From UBA1535 sp964371035 (lineage in GTDB: Bacteria; Bacillota; Clostridia; Tissierellales; Sedimentibacteraceae), in NCBI GenBank assembly GCA_964371035.1, contig CAYJLG010000003.1:58636-122635 (forward strand): a DNA stretch of 64,000 nt, written 5' to 3'. This document shows positions 56,448 through 64,000 of this stretch, one piece after another. Each line of letters starts with the position of its first letter. The first letter of the stretch is position 1. Position numbers and translations under genes: made by a program. Under the pieces are notes generated by a model. That model saw nothing but the letters and a program-made list of their open reading frames with translations, did not search any database and was not told the origin of the DNA.

Positions 56448-57593
56448 TTAAACCTCCTTATAGCTTCCAAGATAAGCAAATTTCTGGCAGTTGTTTCGAA
56501 TTTGTGTTATTAATTTTTGAATGTTAGTTTCTGTAATATCTGCATCAAAATCAACATAAAACATAAATTCAAAATCTTTTCCTGGAATAGGACGACTTTC
56601 GATTTTAGACATATTGACACCTATTGCAGAAAATTTAGAGATTATATTGTACAAAGAACCTGGTTTGTGTGATACAGTAAACATCAAACTTATTTTGTCT
56701 GCACCTGGATATATTTCAGCTTTTTTTGATATACAGATAAATCTAGTATGATTGTTGTCACTATTTTGAATGTCTGTCTTAATAACTTCAAGATTATACA
56801 AATCAGCACACCCTTCGTCTGCTATGGCTGCAATATCATTTCTGTCTGAATTGGCTACCATTTCAGCTGCCATGCTAGTATTAGCATAATTATATGGAGA
56901 TAATCCTGCATTTGACTTAAACAAATCACTACACTGAGCTAATGCTTGCGGATGAGAATACACTTCTTTGATACCTTTAAGATCAGTACCTTTTTTCGCT
57001 AGGAGCGTATGCTGTATTTTAATTTTGACACTGCGAACTATTTGAAAATCATATTTTCCCATCAAATCATAAACACCTGTAACTGAGCCATGCAAACTGT
57101 TTTCGATCGGAAGTATACCATAATCACATAATCCTTGTTCAACAGCTTTAAAAACACCTTCAAAATCATTGAAGTAAGTAATGCTAGCACGTGAAAAAAT
57201 CTTATCACACGCATTTGAAGAGTTTGCACCTTCTATGCCTTGGCAAGCTACGGTAGCACTTTTAGGAAATGTTTTGTTCGTATCTTTAATAGTTTGTACA
57301 ATTTTTTCTTGCAAAGCGTCAGATCCTATGACTGTGTGTTCTTGATATGCTCTTGATAGATCAAACATAGTCGCATATAAAATTTTAGTGTATTCAGCCA
57401 TCTGATCGTCCATGTCTTTTGTTATATTATAAATGACTTCACGTTCTCTACCTGCAACGAAAATTGGAAGATTGTTTTCTTTTTTATATTTTGCAATATT
57501 GCTAACGACTTCCATTCTTTCTATAAAAAGGTTTACTACTTTTTCATCGATCTTATTAATTTTTTCTCTTGAACTCTCTAATATATTACTCAT
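56448..57593 (-). CDS. pheA: Bifunctional chorismate mutase / prephenate dehydratase
   Basis: 381 residues from the ATG at 57593, seven bases after AAAGGA; an upstream ATG at 57650 lacks a site. AroQ-type chorismate mutase (about 1-85, INKIDEKVVNLFIERM), prephenate dehydratase (about 100-280, with the catalytic HTRF) and ACT domain (about 290-365, with ESRP, the Phe-binding motif). It makes phenylpyruvate and should be feedback-inhibited by Phe. This commits the operon to phenylalanine and fits the Phe-coded leader at 62.3 kb. Confidence 0.94.
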   Translation of the reverse strand: MSNILESSREKINKIDEKVVNLFIERMEVVSNIAKYKKENNLPIFVAGREREVIYNITKDMDDQMAEYTKILYATMFDLSRAYQEHTVIGSDALQEKIVQTIKDTNKTFPKSATVACQGIEGANSSNACDKIFSRASITYFNDFEGVFKAVEQGLCDYGILPIENSLHGSVTGVYDLMGKYDFQIVRSVKIKIQHTLLAKKGTDLKGIKEVYSHPQALAQCSDLFKSNAGLSPYNYANTSMAAEMVANSDRNDIAAIADEGCADLYNLEVIKTDIQNSDNNHTRFICISKKAEIYPGADKISLMFTVSHKPGSLYNIISKFSAIGVNMSKIESRPIPGKDFEFMFYVDFDADITETNIQKLITQIRNNCQKFAYLGSYKEV

Positions 57594-57653
57594 AATTTTA
57601 TCCTTTCTCTCATGATTGCTTCTAGAAATTTTAGTTTTATAATTTTTCATAAG

Positions 57654-58715
57654 TTAGATTAAATTTATTATAGCAATCGCTGTAGCTGCTTCAATACACG
57701 GTACTGCTCGTGGTATTATGCATGGATCGTGCCTACCTTTCACAGCTAAAATATCATTTTGTCTCGCTTGCAAATTGATTGAATTTTGCTCTATTCCAAT
57801 AGAAGGTGTCGGCTTTATTGCTACTCTGAAAATTAAAGGCATGCCTGTTGAAATCCCACCTATTATGCCACCTGAATTATTTGTAGTTGTGACTACTTTG
57901 TCTTTTTCATATCGATATGGATCATTGTTTTCACTGCCTCGCATTTCACAAACTGAAAATCCTGCACCAAATTCAATTCCTTTTACAGCAGGAACTGCAA
58001 AAATTGTTTGGGCTATAGAATTTTCAAGTCCATCAAACATCGGTTCACCTATCCCGACTGGAAGATTTAAAACTGCACACTCGATACTTCCTCCAACAGA
58101 ATCTCCTTCAGCCAAAGCAGACATGATTTCATTTATCATTGCCTCACCTTTTTCTTTATCATTTACACATAATTCTTCTGTAGTATATTCTTTATATAAT
58201 AAATTTACATCATCATATGGTGTGTCATAAACTTTGCCTATATTTGATATATGAGACATAATTTTAATACCTTTTTCTTCCAATAATTGTATGCATACAG
58301 CACCTGCAAAGCATAATGGCAAAGTCATTCTACCTGAAAAATGCCCTCCGCCACGCACATCATTAGCGCCGCTATATTTAACATGCGCTACATAATCTGC
58401 ATGTGAAGGCCTCGGGATAACAGCTATATTTTTATAGTCTGAACTACGTGTATTCTTGTTTTCAAATAATGCTGTCAAAGGTGCGCCACAAGTTATGCCG
58501 TCTACTACTCCACTCACAATATTAGGAAGATCTTCTTCTTTTCTAGGAGTTGAATAAGCGTTATTTCCGCCTTGTCTTCTCTTTAAAAAGCTGAAAATTT
58601 TATCTATGTCAAGCTTTATCCCTGCTGGAACACCATCTATTACTACACCTATCATTTCACTGTGTGATTGTCCAAATATTTGTATTTTGATTTTTTCGCC
58701 ATAACTACAAGACAT
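57654..58715 (-). CDS. aroC: Chorismate synthase
   Basis: 353 residues. GQSHSEMIGVVIDGVPAG, the RRQGGNNAYSTPRKEED motif and SGRMTLP and GRHDPCIIPRAVP mark the FMN-dependent enzyme that converts EPSP to chorismate. It overlaps the end of aroA by 11 bases, and AGGAGG sits inside aroA. Confidence 0.97.
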   Translation of the reverse strand: MSCSYGEKIKIQIFGQSHSEMIGVVIDGVPAGIKLDIDKIFSFLKRRQGGNNAYSTPRKEEDLPNIVSGVVDGITCGAPLTALFENKNTRSSDYKNIAVIPRPSHADYVAHVKYSGANDVRGGGHFSGRMTLPLCFAGAVCIQLLEEKGIKIMSHISNIGKVYDTPYDDVNLLYKEYTTEELCVNDKEKGEAMINEIMSALAEGDSVGGSIECAVLNLPVGIGEPMFDGLENSIAQTIFAVPAVKGIEFGAGFSVCEMRGSENNDPYRYEKDKVVTTTNNSGGIIGGISTGMPLIFRVAIKPTPSIGIEQNSINLQARQNDILAVKGRHDPCIIPRAVPCIEAATAIAIINLI

Positions 58716-59862
58716 CTACAACACCTCCTAATTTTCTAAAATCATCAAAGAATGCGGGATAAGATTTATTTACTGCTTCAGCATTTTTAATAATCACATC
58801 TCCTGTACAAAAACAAGAAGCTATAGCCGCCGACATAACTATTCTATGATCGTTGTAGCTGTCTACTTCTCCACCTACAAGATTTGAGGGATAAATCATC
58901 ATATATTCTTCATTGATATCAATTTTACCACCTAAACTTTTAATCATATTGGCAACAGAAGTAACTCGGTCGCTTTCTTTTATCCTTAATCTTTCTATGT
59001 TAACTATCTTTGTAGGCTTAGATTTTTGAGTAGCATAAACTGCTAATGCAGGTACTAAATCTGGAATTTCCATCGCGTCTATTTCTTCATCATCGCAAAC
59101 TAGTTTAAACAACTTATCTTTTTGAACTGAATTTTCATTTAGATGATTTGGCAAAATACCGCAACACAACCAATATGAAGCGTTTGACCAATCTCCTTCA
59201 ACTATTATTTCTCTAGGTGAAATATATGACTGCCCACCTTTTATATCGTATGATGCATCTATTCCAAATTTTTTTAATACGTCGATAGTGATATCTACAT
59301 AGCCTGATGACTGAAGTTGTGTAGTCAAGTTGATTTTACTATCACCGCCTAATATGGGTAGTGCAAACATTAATCCTGAGATATATTGTGAACTTTTGTC
59401 TCCTGGTAAAGAGTATGTGCCTGAATTTAGTCTGTTAGTATATGAAATTGGAAGATTATATTGAGTAAAACTTGTACCGTTTTCTTCCATAGCTTTACAT
59501 AATTCTAAGAAAGGACGACTAGGCAATGATCCGCTACCATTTAAAGTGCCTTTGTCGTTAATCGCAGCCATTATCGGCAATACTAACCTTGCGGTAGTTC
59601 CACTTTCATGGCAAAACACATCTAAAGTTTCAGGGATTTTGCCTGGAGTTACTAATACTCCATCCTTTGATTTTTCTACTGTTGCACCTAAGGCTGTTAT
59701 AGTTTCTATGCTTGCATCTATGTCTTGTGAAAAATGATTTATATGTATCTTTGTTGGTTCTTTGCACAATGCAGATGCTAAAAGTATCCTGTGTGCATAT
59801 GATTTTGATGAAATTGCATCTATAGAACCAGAGAGTTTTCTTGGCGTAATTTTAACTTCCAT
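58705..59862 (-). CDS. aroA: 3-phosphoshikimate 1-carboxyvinyltransferase (EPSP synthase)
   Basis: 385 residues from the ATG at 59862, one base after the aroB stop and seven after AAGGGG. SSKSYAHRILLASAL holds the PEP/S3P-binding Lys, ESGTTARLVLPIMA matches the second signature, and RLRIKESDRV the third. The usual first-position pattern NGSGTT is replaced by ESGTTAR. Glyphosate-tolerance class cannot be judged here. Confidence 0.95.
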   Translation of the reverse strand: MEVKITPRKLSGSIDAISSKSYAHRILLASALCKEPTKIHINHFSQDIDASIETITALGATVEKSKDGVLVTPGKIPETLDVFCHESGTTARLVLPIMAAINDKGTLNGSGSLPSRPFLELCKAMEENGTSFTQYNLPISYTNRLNSGTYSLPGDKSSQYISGLMFALPILGGDSKINLTTQLQSSGYVDITIDVLKKFGIDASYDIKGGQSYISPREIIVEGDWSNASYWLCCGILPNHLNENSVQKDKLFKLVCDDEEIDAMEIPDLVPALAVYATQKSKPTKIVNIERLRIKESDRVTSVANMIKSLGGKIDINEEYMMIYPSNLVGGEVDSYNDHRIVMSAAIASCFCTGDVIIKNAEAVNKSYPAFFDDFRKLGGVVDVL

Positions 59863-59863
59863 T

Positions 59864-60898
59864 TCATATCCCCTTTTCAAAGAATTTTTCGATTTTATCT
59901 AATTCTATAGGTACTATTTTCGCACTACCTATTTGGTCTAATAGGATTAGATTTAATTTGCCTGAACGAACTTTTTTATCTGAAGTAGCCTTGTCAGCTA
60001 AATCTTTTGCTGAATAATCACATTTAATATCTATGTCGTATACACTTAGTATCTCTTTAATTTTTTCAGCGTTTTTAGGATTGTTTGATTTTTCGATCAT
60101 ATACATGCCTATGGCAACTGCTCTTCCATGTGGTACACTAAAATTGCTTAATGCTTCGATAGAATGTGCTATAGTATGTCCAAAGTTTAAAATTTGACGA
60201 ATACCCTTGTCAAATTCATCGTCTTTGACTACCTCTGCTTTTAACTGCACACAGCGAGCTATTACGTCTTCTACATTGTTTCTAAATTCGCCTTTTAACA
60301 AATTATTAAATAGGTTTTCGTCTAATATGCATCCATACTTTATTACTTCACACAAACCATCTTTTACTATTTCTTCAGATAGAGTATCAAAAGTGTTTAA
60401 ATCACATAAAACTAGTTTTGGCTGATTAAATGCCCCTACTAAATTTTTGCCTGAAGACAAGTTCACGCCTGTTTTTCCCCCTACAGATGAATCTACTGCA
60501 GCTAGTACTGTAGTCGGTATTTGAACGAATGGAATACCTCTTAGATACGTAGCGGAACAAAATCCTGCAACATCTCCGACTATCCCTCCGCCTAATGCTA
60601 TGATGATATCTGAATGTGATATTTTATTTCGAACCATAGTTTCTAATATTTCTTCTACAGTTGCTAGAGTTTTGGAATTTTCACCTGCTAAAAAACTATA
60701 ACTTTCAACTACAAATCCTGCTTCTTCTAAAGAATGCTTTAGTTTTTCACCATACAGGGGATAGACATTGCTGTCGCTAATTACAAACGCTTTATCTGCC
60801 TTAGTAATTTTTCTTATGTTTGTGCCGATATCTTTTAATATATTATTTCCTATAACCACTTCATATGAAGGCTTAACATTAACTGTAATTTTTTGCAT
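59864..60898 (-). CDS. aroB: 3-dehydroquinate synthase
   Basis: 344 residues. IALGGGIVGDVAGFCSATYLRGI and PTTVLAAVDSSVGGKTGVNL are the NAD/substrate signatures; metal ligands lie in EVIKYG, GHTIAHSIE and VPHGRAVAIGM. It closes DAHP to 3-dehydroquinate. It follows aroF after 185 AT-rich bases without an obvious terminator. Confidence 0.97.
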   Translation of the reverse strand: MQKITVNVKPSYEVVIGNNILKDIGTNIRKITKADKAFVISDSNVYPLYGEKLKHSLEEAGFVVESYSFLAGENSKTLATVEEILETMVRNKISHSDIIIALGGGIVGDVAGFCSATYLRGIPFVQIPTTVLAAVDSSVGGKTGVNLSSGKNLVGAFNQPKLVLCDLNTFDTLSEEIVKDGLCEVIKYGCILDENLFNNLLKGEFRNNVEDVIARCVQLKAEVVKDDEFDKGIRQILNFGHTIAHSIEALSNFSVPHGRAVAIGMYMIEKSNNPKNAEKIKEILSVYDIDIKCDYSAKDLADKATSDKKVRSGKLNLILLDQIGSAKIVPIELDKIEKFFEKGI

Positions 60899-61083
60899 AA
60901 TTAATTTGTCCTTTATATATTTTATCGTTATTAATTGTAATTTTCATTAAATTTAGATACATAATCGTCTAGAAACATGTGATTTTTCAAATTTTAAAAA
61001 TATCGAAATACTGCAGATTTTTTCTATAAAATAAATTATTTTCCTAACTAAATGAATTTGATTCACAATATTTTTTACTTTTA

Positions 61084-62088
61084 TTATATAATAGCAGAAC
61101 GCACTTTGCTAATCTTTTTTGATAATTCGTTGAAAGCTTCAGGAGTCAATGACTGTGCACCATCGCATAACGCTTGACTTGGATTATTGTGTACTTCGAT
61201 TAAAAGTCCATCAGCGCCACAAGCTACAGCAGCAAGCGATAAAGGTGCAACATATCTTGCATATCCTGTTGCATGACTAGGGTCTACTATTACTGGTAGA
61301 TGTGTTTTTTCTTTTAAAACAGGCACCGCTGACAAGTCCAAAGTATTTCTTGTTGCAGTTTCATAAGTTCTAATACCACGTTCGCATAAAATTACTTGAG
61401 TGTTGCCACTAGCCATGACGTATTCTGCACTCATTAGCAACTCATCTATAGTTCCCGCGATGCCTCTTTTTAATAAAACTGGTTTGTTTAATTTTCCAAC
61501 TTCTTTTAGCAAGTTGAAATTTTGAATATTTCTTGCGCCTATTTGGATTATGTCTATATCTTCAAACAAAGGTATTTGTGAAATTTCCATTAACTCTGTT
61601 ATAATAGGAAGTCCCGTTTTTGATCTAGCTATTTTTAATAGTTCTATGCCTTCACTACCCATGCCTTGGAATGCATAAGGAGATGTTCTAGGTTTAAAAG
61701 CTCCTCCACGAAGAATTGTAGCACCGCTTGATTTAACTGCTGCAGCGACTTCACAAATTTGGTCTTTTGTTTCAACAGAGCAAGGTCCAGCCATCATTAC
61801 AAAATTGCCTCCGCCGATTTTCACTCCATTGTTTAATGTGATGATAGTGTCGTCTGGATGAAACTTTTTGTTAGCTCTCTTGTAAGGTTCACGAATGCGA
61901 GTCACTCTCTCTACTACATCCATTGCAGAAATAAGGTCAGTATCAATGCTCGAACAATCTCCTACTAATCCCAGAACTGTATTTTGTTCACCTTTTGTTG
62001 CTGTTACACCTAAATTTTTAGCTTCTAACCAACTTGTCAAATTTTCTACTTGTGTCTGATCTGAATTTTTCTTTAATACGATAATCAT
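61084..62088 (-). CDS. aroF: DAHP synthase, type I-beta with N-terminal regulatory domain
   Basis: 334 residues. The first 70 or so form the ferredoxin-like domain that in Thermotoga-type enzymes senses Phe and Tyr. The catalytic barrel has MAGPCSVET, GGAFKPRTSPYAFQG, LLKRG, ILCERGIRTYE and VDPSHATG. It condenses PEP and erythrose 4-phosphate, the first step of the pathway. AAGGAG precedes the ATG. Expression is expected to depend on the leader attenuator upstream. Confidence 0.96.
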   Translation of the reverse strand: MIIVLKKNSDQTQVENLTSWLEAKNLGVTATKGEQNTVLGLVGDCSSIDTDLISAMDVVERVTRIREPYKRANKKFHPDDTIITLNNGVKIGGGNFVMMAGPCSVETKDQICEVAAAVKSSGATILRGGAFKPRTSPYAFQGMGSEGIELLKIARSKTGLPIITELMEISQIPLFEDIDIIQIGARNIQNFNLLKEVGKLNKPVLLKRGIAGTIDELLMSAEYVMASGNTQVILCERGIRTYETATRNTLDLSAVPVLKEKTHLPVIVDPSHATGYARYVAPLSLAAVACGADGLLIEVHNNPSQALCDGAQSLTPEAFNELSKKISKVRSAII

Positions 62089-62100
62089 GATGTTTTCTCC

Positions 62101-62121
62101 TTATTCTTCGTTAATTTTCAT
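62101..62121 (-). other. Six-codon open frame overlapping the aroF ribosome site
   Basis: MKINEE then TAA, preceded by AGAGG. Its stop overlaps AAGGAG of aroF. It may couple translation or be chance. Confidence 0.25.
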
Positions 62122-62186
62122 CTCTAAACCTCTAATTATATTTTTAGTTTCAAGAGATCTCTAAAAATATTTTGACAATAAAAAAT

Positions 62187-62213
62187 GCCTGTGGCTTCTT
62201 TGAACCCACAGGC
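62187..62213 (-). terminator. Attenuator terminator upstream of aroF
   Basis: Stem GCCTGTGG/CCACAGGC, then a G-G mismatch and inner TTC/GAA with loop AAA, followed on the minus strand by A and six T. It lies between the leader peptide and aroF, so transcription must read through it to reach the operon. Confidence 0.88.
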
Positions 62214-62241
62214 AACATATTTATAATCAGCTTAATTTTGA

Positions 62242-62343
62242 TTAAGATATGCTATATCTGTATGACAAAGAAACCGTATTAACAAAGTTAATAAAGTAAA
62301 AAAAGAAATAAAATTGATTTCTTAGGTTTCCTGTATTTGTCAT
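62242..62343 (-). CDS. Phe/Tyr-rich leader peptide of the aro operon
   Basis: 33 residues, ATG at 62343 with AAGGA ten bases upstream, TAA at 62242-62244. Residues 11-20 read FYFFFYFINF: eight of ten are Phe or Tyr. Overall there are six Phe and four Tyr. It begins just after a consensus promoter and ends 29 bases before the attenuator hairpin. By analogy with pheL-type leaders, ribosome stalling at these codons would favour read-through. Pairing segments are listed in the findings. Confidence 0.85.
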   Translation of the reverse strand: MTNTGNLRNQFYFFFYFINFVNTVSLSYRYSIS

Positions 62344-62384
62344 AATTATATAGTCCTTAATCTGTAAATTACTTACTAAAAATT

Positions 62385-62414
62385 ATTATAAACCCATTTT
62401 AGTAATGATGTCAA
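62385..62414 (-). promoter_or_regulatory. Consensus promoter of the aro operon
   Basis: Minus strand TTGACA, 18 bases, TATAAT, 42 bases upstream of the leader-peptide ATG. Confidence 0.82.
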
Positions 62415-62442
62415 TAGTTAATTTTATTTTTTAAAATATTCC

Positions 62443-62473
62443 TTGACATTTACAGGGCATAATAGTTTATACT
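62443..62473 (+). promoter_or_regulatory. Promoter of the MATE gene
   Basis: TTGACA at 62443-62448 with TTTATA at 17 bases or TATACT at 19 bases. It diverges from the aro promoter. Confidence 0.6.
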
Positions 62474-62509
62474 ATATCAATGACTTATTTAGAAAGATAA
62501 AGAGGAAAA

Positions 62510-63853
62510 ATGATTAAAGAAATTAATTTAAAAAATATATTGATATTTACACTTCCTAGTATTGCTTCTATGCTGTTTCTATCGTTTTACACAATGGTAG
62601 ATGGAATATTTGTAGCTAATTTAATAAGCCAAGATGCCCTTTCTGCTATAAACATAACTCTGCCCATAGTTTTTACTGTAAGTTCTATAGGTATGATGAT
62701 ATCTACAGGTGGTTGCGCTATCTATGCAAAATTGTTAGGTGAAGGCAAAAAAGATGAAGCAAGAGAAAAACTAACACTTTTTACGATGTTTGGAATTATT
62801 ACAGGTTTGTTGCTAACTTTTTTAGTCACTTATTTTGCAGATGATATTCTCATCTTTTTAGGTGCTGATAAAGCTACTTATTCGTATTCATCAGACTATG
62901 CTTTAAATTATATGATTTTTGCACCAGCAGTAATTTTGCAGATGATTTTTCAAACTGCAATCATTACAGAAGGAAAACCTACATTGTCTCTAATTTGCAT
63001 GTTATTAGGTGGATTTACTAATATTGTTTTAGACTATGTGTTTATTGGCATACTTGAAATGGGCATAAGTGGCGCAGCTCTCGCTACAGGTATTGGAAAT
63101 TCTATTGGAGCAATTATTGGATTAGTTTTTTTTAGTACAAAACGAAAATATAGAATTTTATCATTTAAAAAGTTCAAATTTGATTTTCATTCTATTTATA
63201 AAATGTGTATCAATGGTTCATCTGAAATGGTAACAAACTTGTCAAATGCTATAGTGACGCTTCTTTTTAATCAAACGATGCTTAAACTTGCAGGAAATGA
63301 TGGCGTTGCAGCAATAACGGTAATATTGTATGCACAGTTTTTTGTTAATTCTGTATTTTTAGGATACTCTATGGGAATCTCGCCTGTCATAAGTTATTAT
63401 TTCGGAGAAATGAATAAAGAAAATTTGCAAAAAATATTTAAAATTAGTATGAAATTTCTTTCGATAACATCTGTAGCAATGATAATAATGGCATTTTTAA
63501 TAAAAGAGCCTATGTCCAGTTTTTTCTTAGAGAAAGGTTCCTATGCATACACTTTATCGATAGAAGGAATGGATATATTTGCAATAGGATTTTTGTTTTC
63601 AGGATTCAATATATTTGCATCTGCTATGTTTACCGCATATTCAAACGGGAAAATATCAGCAATTATATCTTTTTTAAGAACATTTTTACTAATTGTTGCA
63701 TCAATCTTAATTTTACCTGCAATTATTGGTATCACAGGTGTTTGGTTAGCAGTACCAGCAGCTGAAATATTATCACTTGTAATATCAATCTATTTTATTA
63801 GAAAATATAGAAGTAAGTATTTATATGGTAATGCTATAGGGAATGATGAATAA
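62510..63853 (+). CDS. MATE family efflux transporter
   Basis: 447 residues with 12 membrane helices in two homologous halves, starting LKNILIFTLPSIASMLFLSFYTMVDGIFVANLISQDALSA, the usual MATE opening. Such proteins export cationic drugs or metabolites in exchange for Na+ or H+. AGAGGA precedes the ATG. It is divergently transcribed from the aromatic operon; no functional link is evident. Confidence 0.92.
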   Translation: MIKEINLKNILIFTLPSIASMLFLSFYTMVDGIFVANLISQDALSAINITLPIVFTVSSIGMMISTGGCAIYAKLLGEGKKDEAREKLTLFTMFGIITGLLLTFLVTYFADDILIFLGADKATYSYSSDYALNYMIFAPAVILQMIFQTAIITEGKPTLSLICMLLGGFTNIVLDYVFIGILEMGISGAALATGIGNSIGAIIGLVFFSTKRKYRILSFKKFKFDFHSIYKMCINGSSEMVTNLSNAIVTLLFNQTMLKLAGNDGVAAITVILYAQFFVNSVFLGYSMGISPVISYYFGEMNKENLQKIFKISMKFLSITSVAMIIMAFLIKEPMSSFFLEKGSYAYTLSIEGMDIFAIGFLFSGFNIFASAMFTAYSNGKISAIISFLRTFLLIVASILILPAIIGITGVWLAVPAAEILSLVISIYFIRKYRSKYLYGNAIGNDE

Positions 63854-63920
63854 TATTTTTCTTTATTTACTATTGTAAAAAGCTGTAAATTAATTGTTTT
63901 ACCTTTTACAATAATAAAAA

Positions 63921-63942
63921 AACACGTTGAAATCAACGTGTT
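63921..63942 (-). terminator. Terminator for a leftward unit entering from the right edge
   Basis: Perfect 10-bp stem AACACGTTGA/TCAACGTGTT with a two-base loop. The flanking A7 gives a U-tract on the minus strand. It could also serve the MATE gene weakly. Confidence 0.6.
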
Positions 63943-63944
63943 CA

Positions 63945-63963
63945 ATGGTACGGGTGTGGGACT
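63945..63963 (-). other. tRNA 3'-end-like sequence at the window edge
   Basis: The minus strand reads GAGTCCCACACCCGTACCA, like the T-arm 3' half, acceptor and CCA of a tRNA, with a terminator 2 bases later. Upstream, where the T-loop should be, a GCCTTTC/GAAAGGC hairpin replaces it. It may be a tRNA remnant or attachment-site half. Confidence 0.3.
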
Positions 63964-64000
63964 CGCCTTTCTCAGAAAGGCTCTTTTTCTCATGCTTCGC

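Noticed and set aside
62089..62384. T-box riboswitch before the aro operon
   Set aside because: I saw no T-box sequence or specifier stem; a coding leader with terminator explains the region better.
1..64000. CRISPR array, prophage or complete insertion sequence
   Set aside because: No regularly spaced repeats, phage structural genes or intact transposase were seen. Only Rpn-family remnants are present.

Overview
The window looks like a low-GC, monoderm-type Firmicute, most likely a member of the Clostridia. The basis is strongly AT-rich sequence, AGGAGG-type ribosome binding sites, consensus TTGACA-N17-TATAAT promoters, an SLH-domain surface protein, a flavodiiron protein, and a type IV pilus (T4P) locus of clostridial style. 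I cannot name a genus from sequence alone.

Layout. 1-7.8 kb: a sensor with degenerate GGDEF and near-complete EAL domains, then a leftward operon of a flavodiiron protein, a Gfo/Idh/MocA oxidoreductase and a fused nucleotidyltransferase/sugar-1-kinase. 8-28 kb: the T4P region. One leftward set runs from a strong promoter near 21.95 kb through PilP-like, LysM plus secretin N-domain protein, PilT, PilC, PilM, PilN and PilO, followed by PilB and three unusual minor prepilins. A WG-repeat/SLH protein diverges from it. A second leftward operon carries a PilT paralogue, prepilin peptidase and a pilin, and a second pilin diverges from that. 28-50 kb: an O-antigen-ligase-like membrane protein next to the second pilin, then a large leftward surface-glycan cluster. 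This holds a bacillosamine-type pathway (PglF/E/D/C), a UDP-GlcNAc(3NAc)A pathway (WbpA/B/E/D type), four glycosyltransferases, a methyltransferase and a flippase. Inside it is a decayed patch with a doubly broken DarTG toxin-antitoxin pair, a fragment of an Rpn-family nuclease and an unrecognised pseudogene. Two copies of a roughly 300-bp element made of nested perfect inverted repeats bracket this cluster. 50.5-54.5 kb: a 1333-residue PAS/GGDEF/GAF/GGDEF/EAL protein. 54.7-62.4 kb: a leftward shikimate/phenylalanine operon (DAHP synthase, aroB, aroA, aroC, pheA, fused aroE-aroK, aroQ). 62.5-63.9 kb: a MATE exporter.

Most interesting points. (1) The aromatic operon is preceded by a previously unannotated 33-codon Phe/Tyr-rich leader peptide, and the sequence can form protector, antiterminator and terminator pairings as in classical ribosome-mediated attenuation. 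(2) The T4P operon encodes a PilP-like protein and a LysM-anchored protein that keeps several secretin N-domains but has no secretin pore domain, which suggests a wall-anchored alignment complex. (3) One minor prepilin carries a CFI-box-like C-terminal segment and another a beta-propeller-like repeat region. (4) The proximity of pilin, O-ligase and bacillosamine genes suggests pilin or surface-protein glycosylation. (5) PilB has a clear MshEN c-di-GMP-binding motif, and two large c-di-GMP-type proteins lie in the same window.
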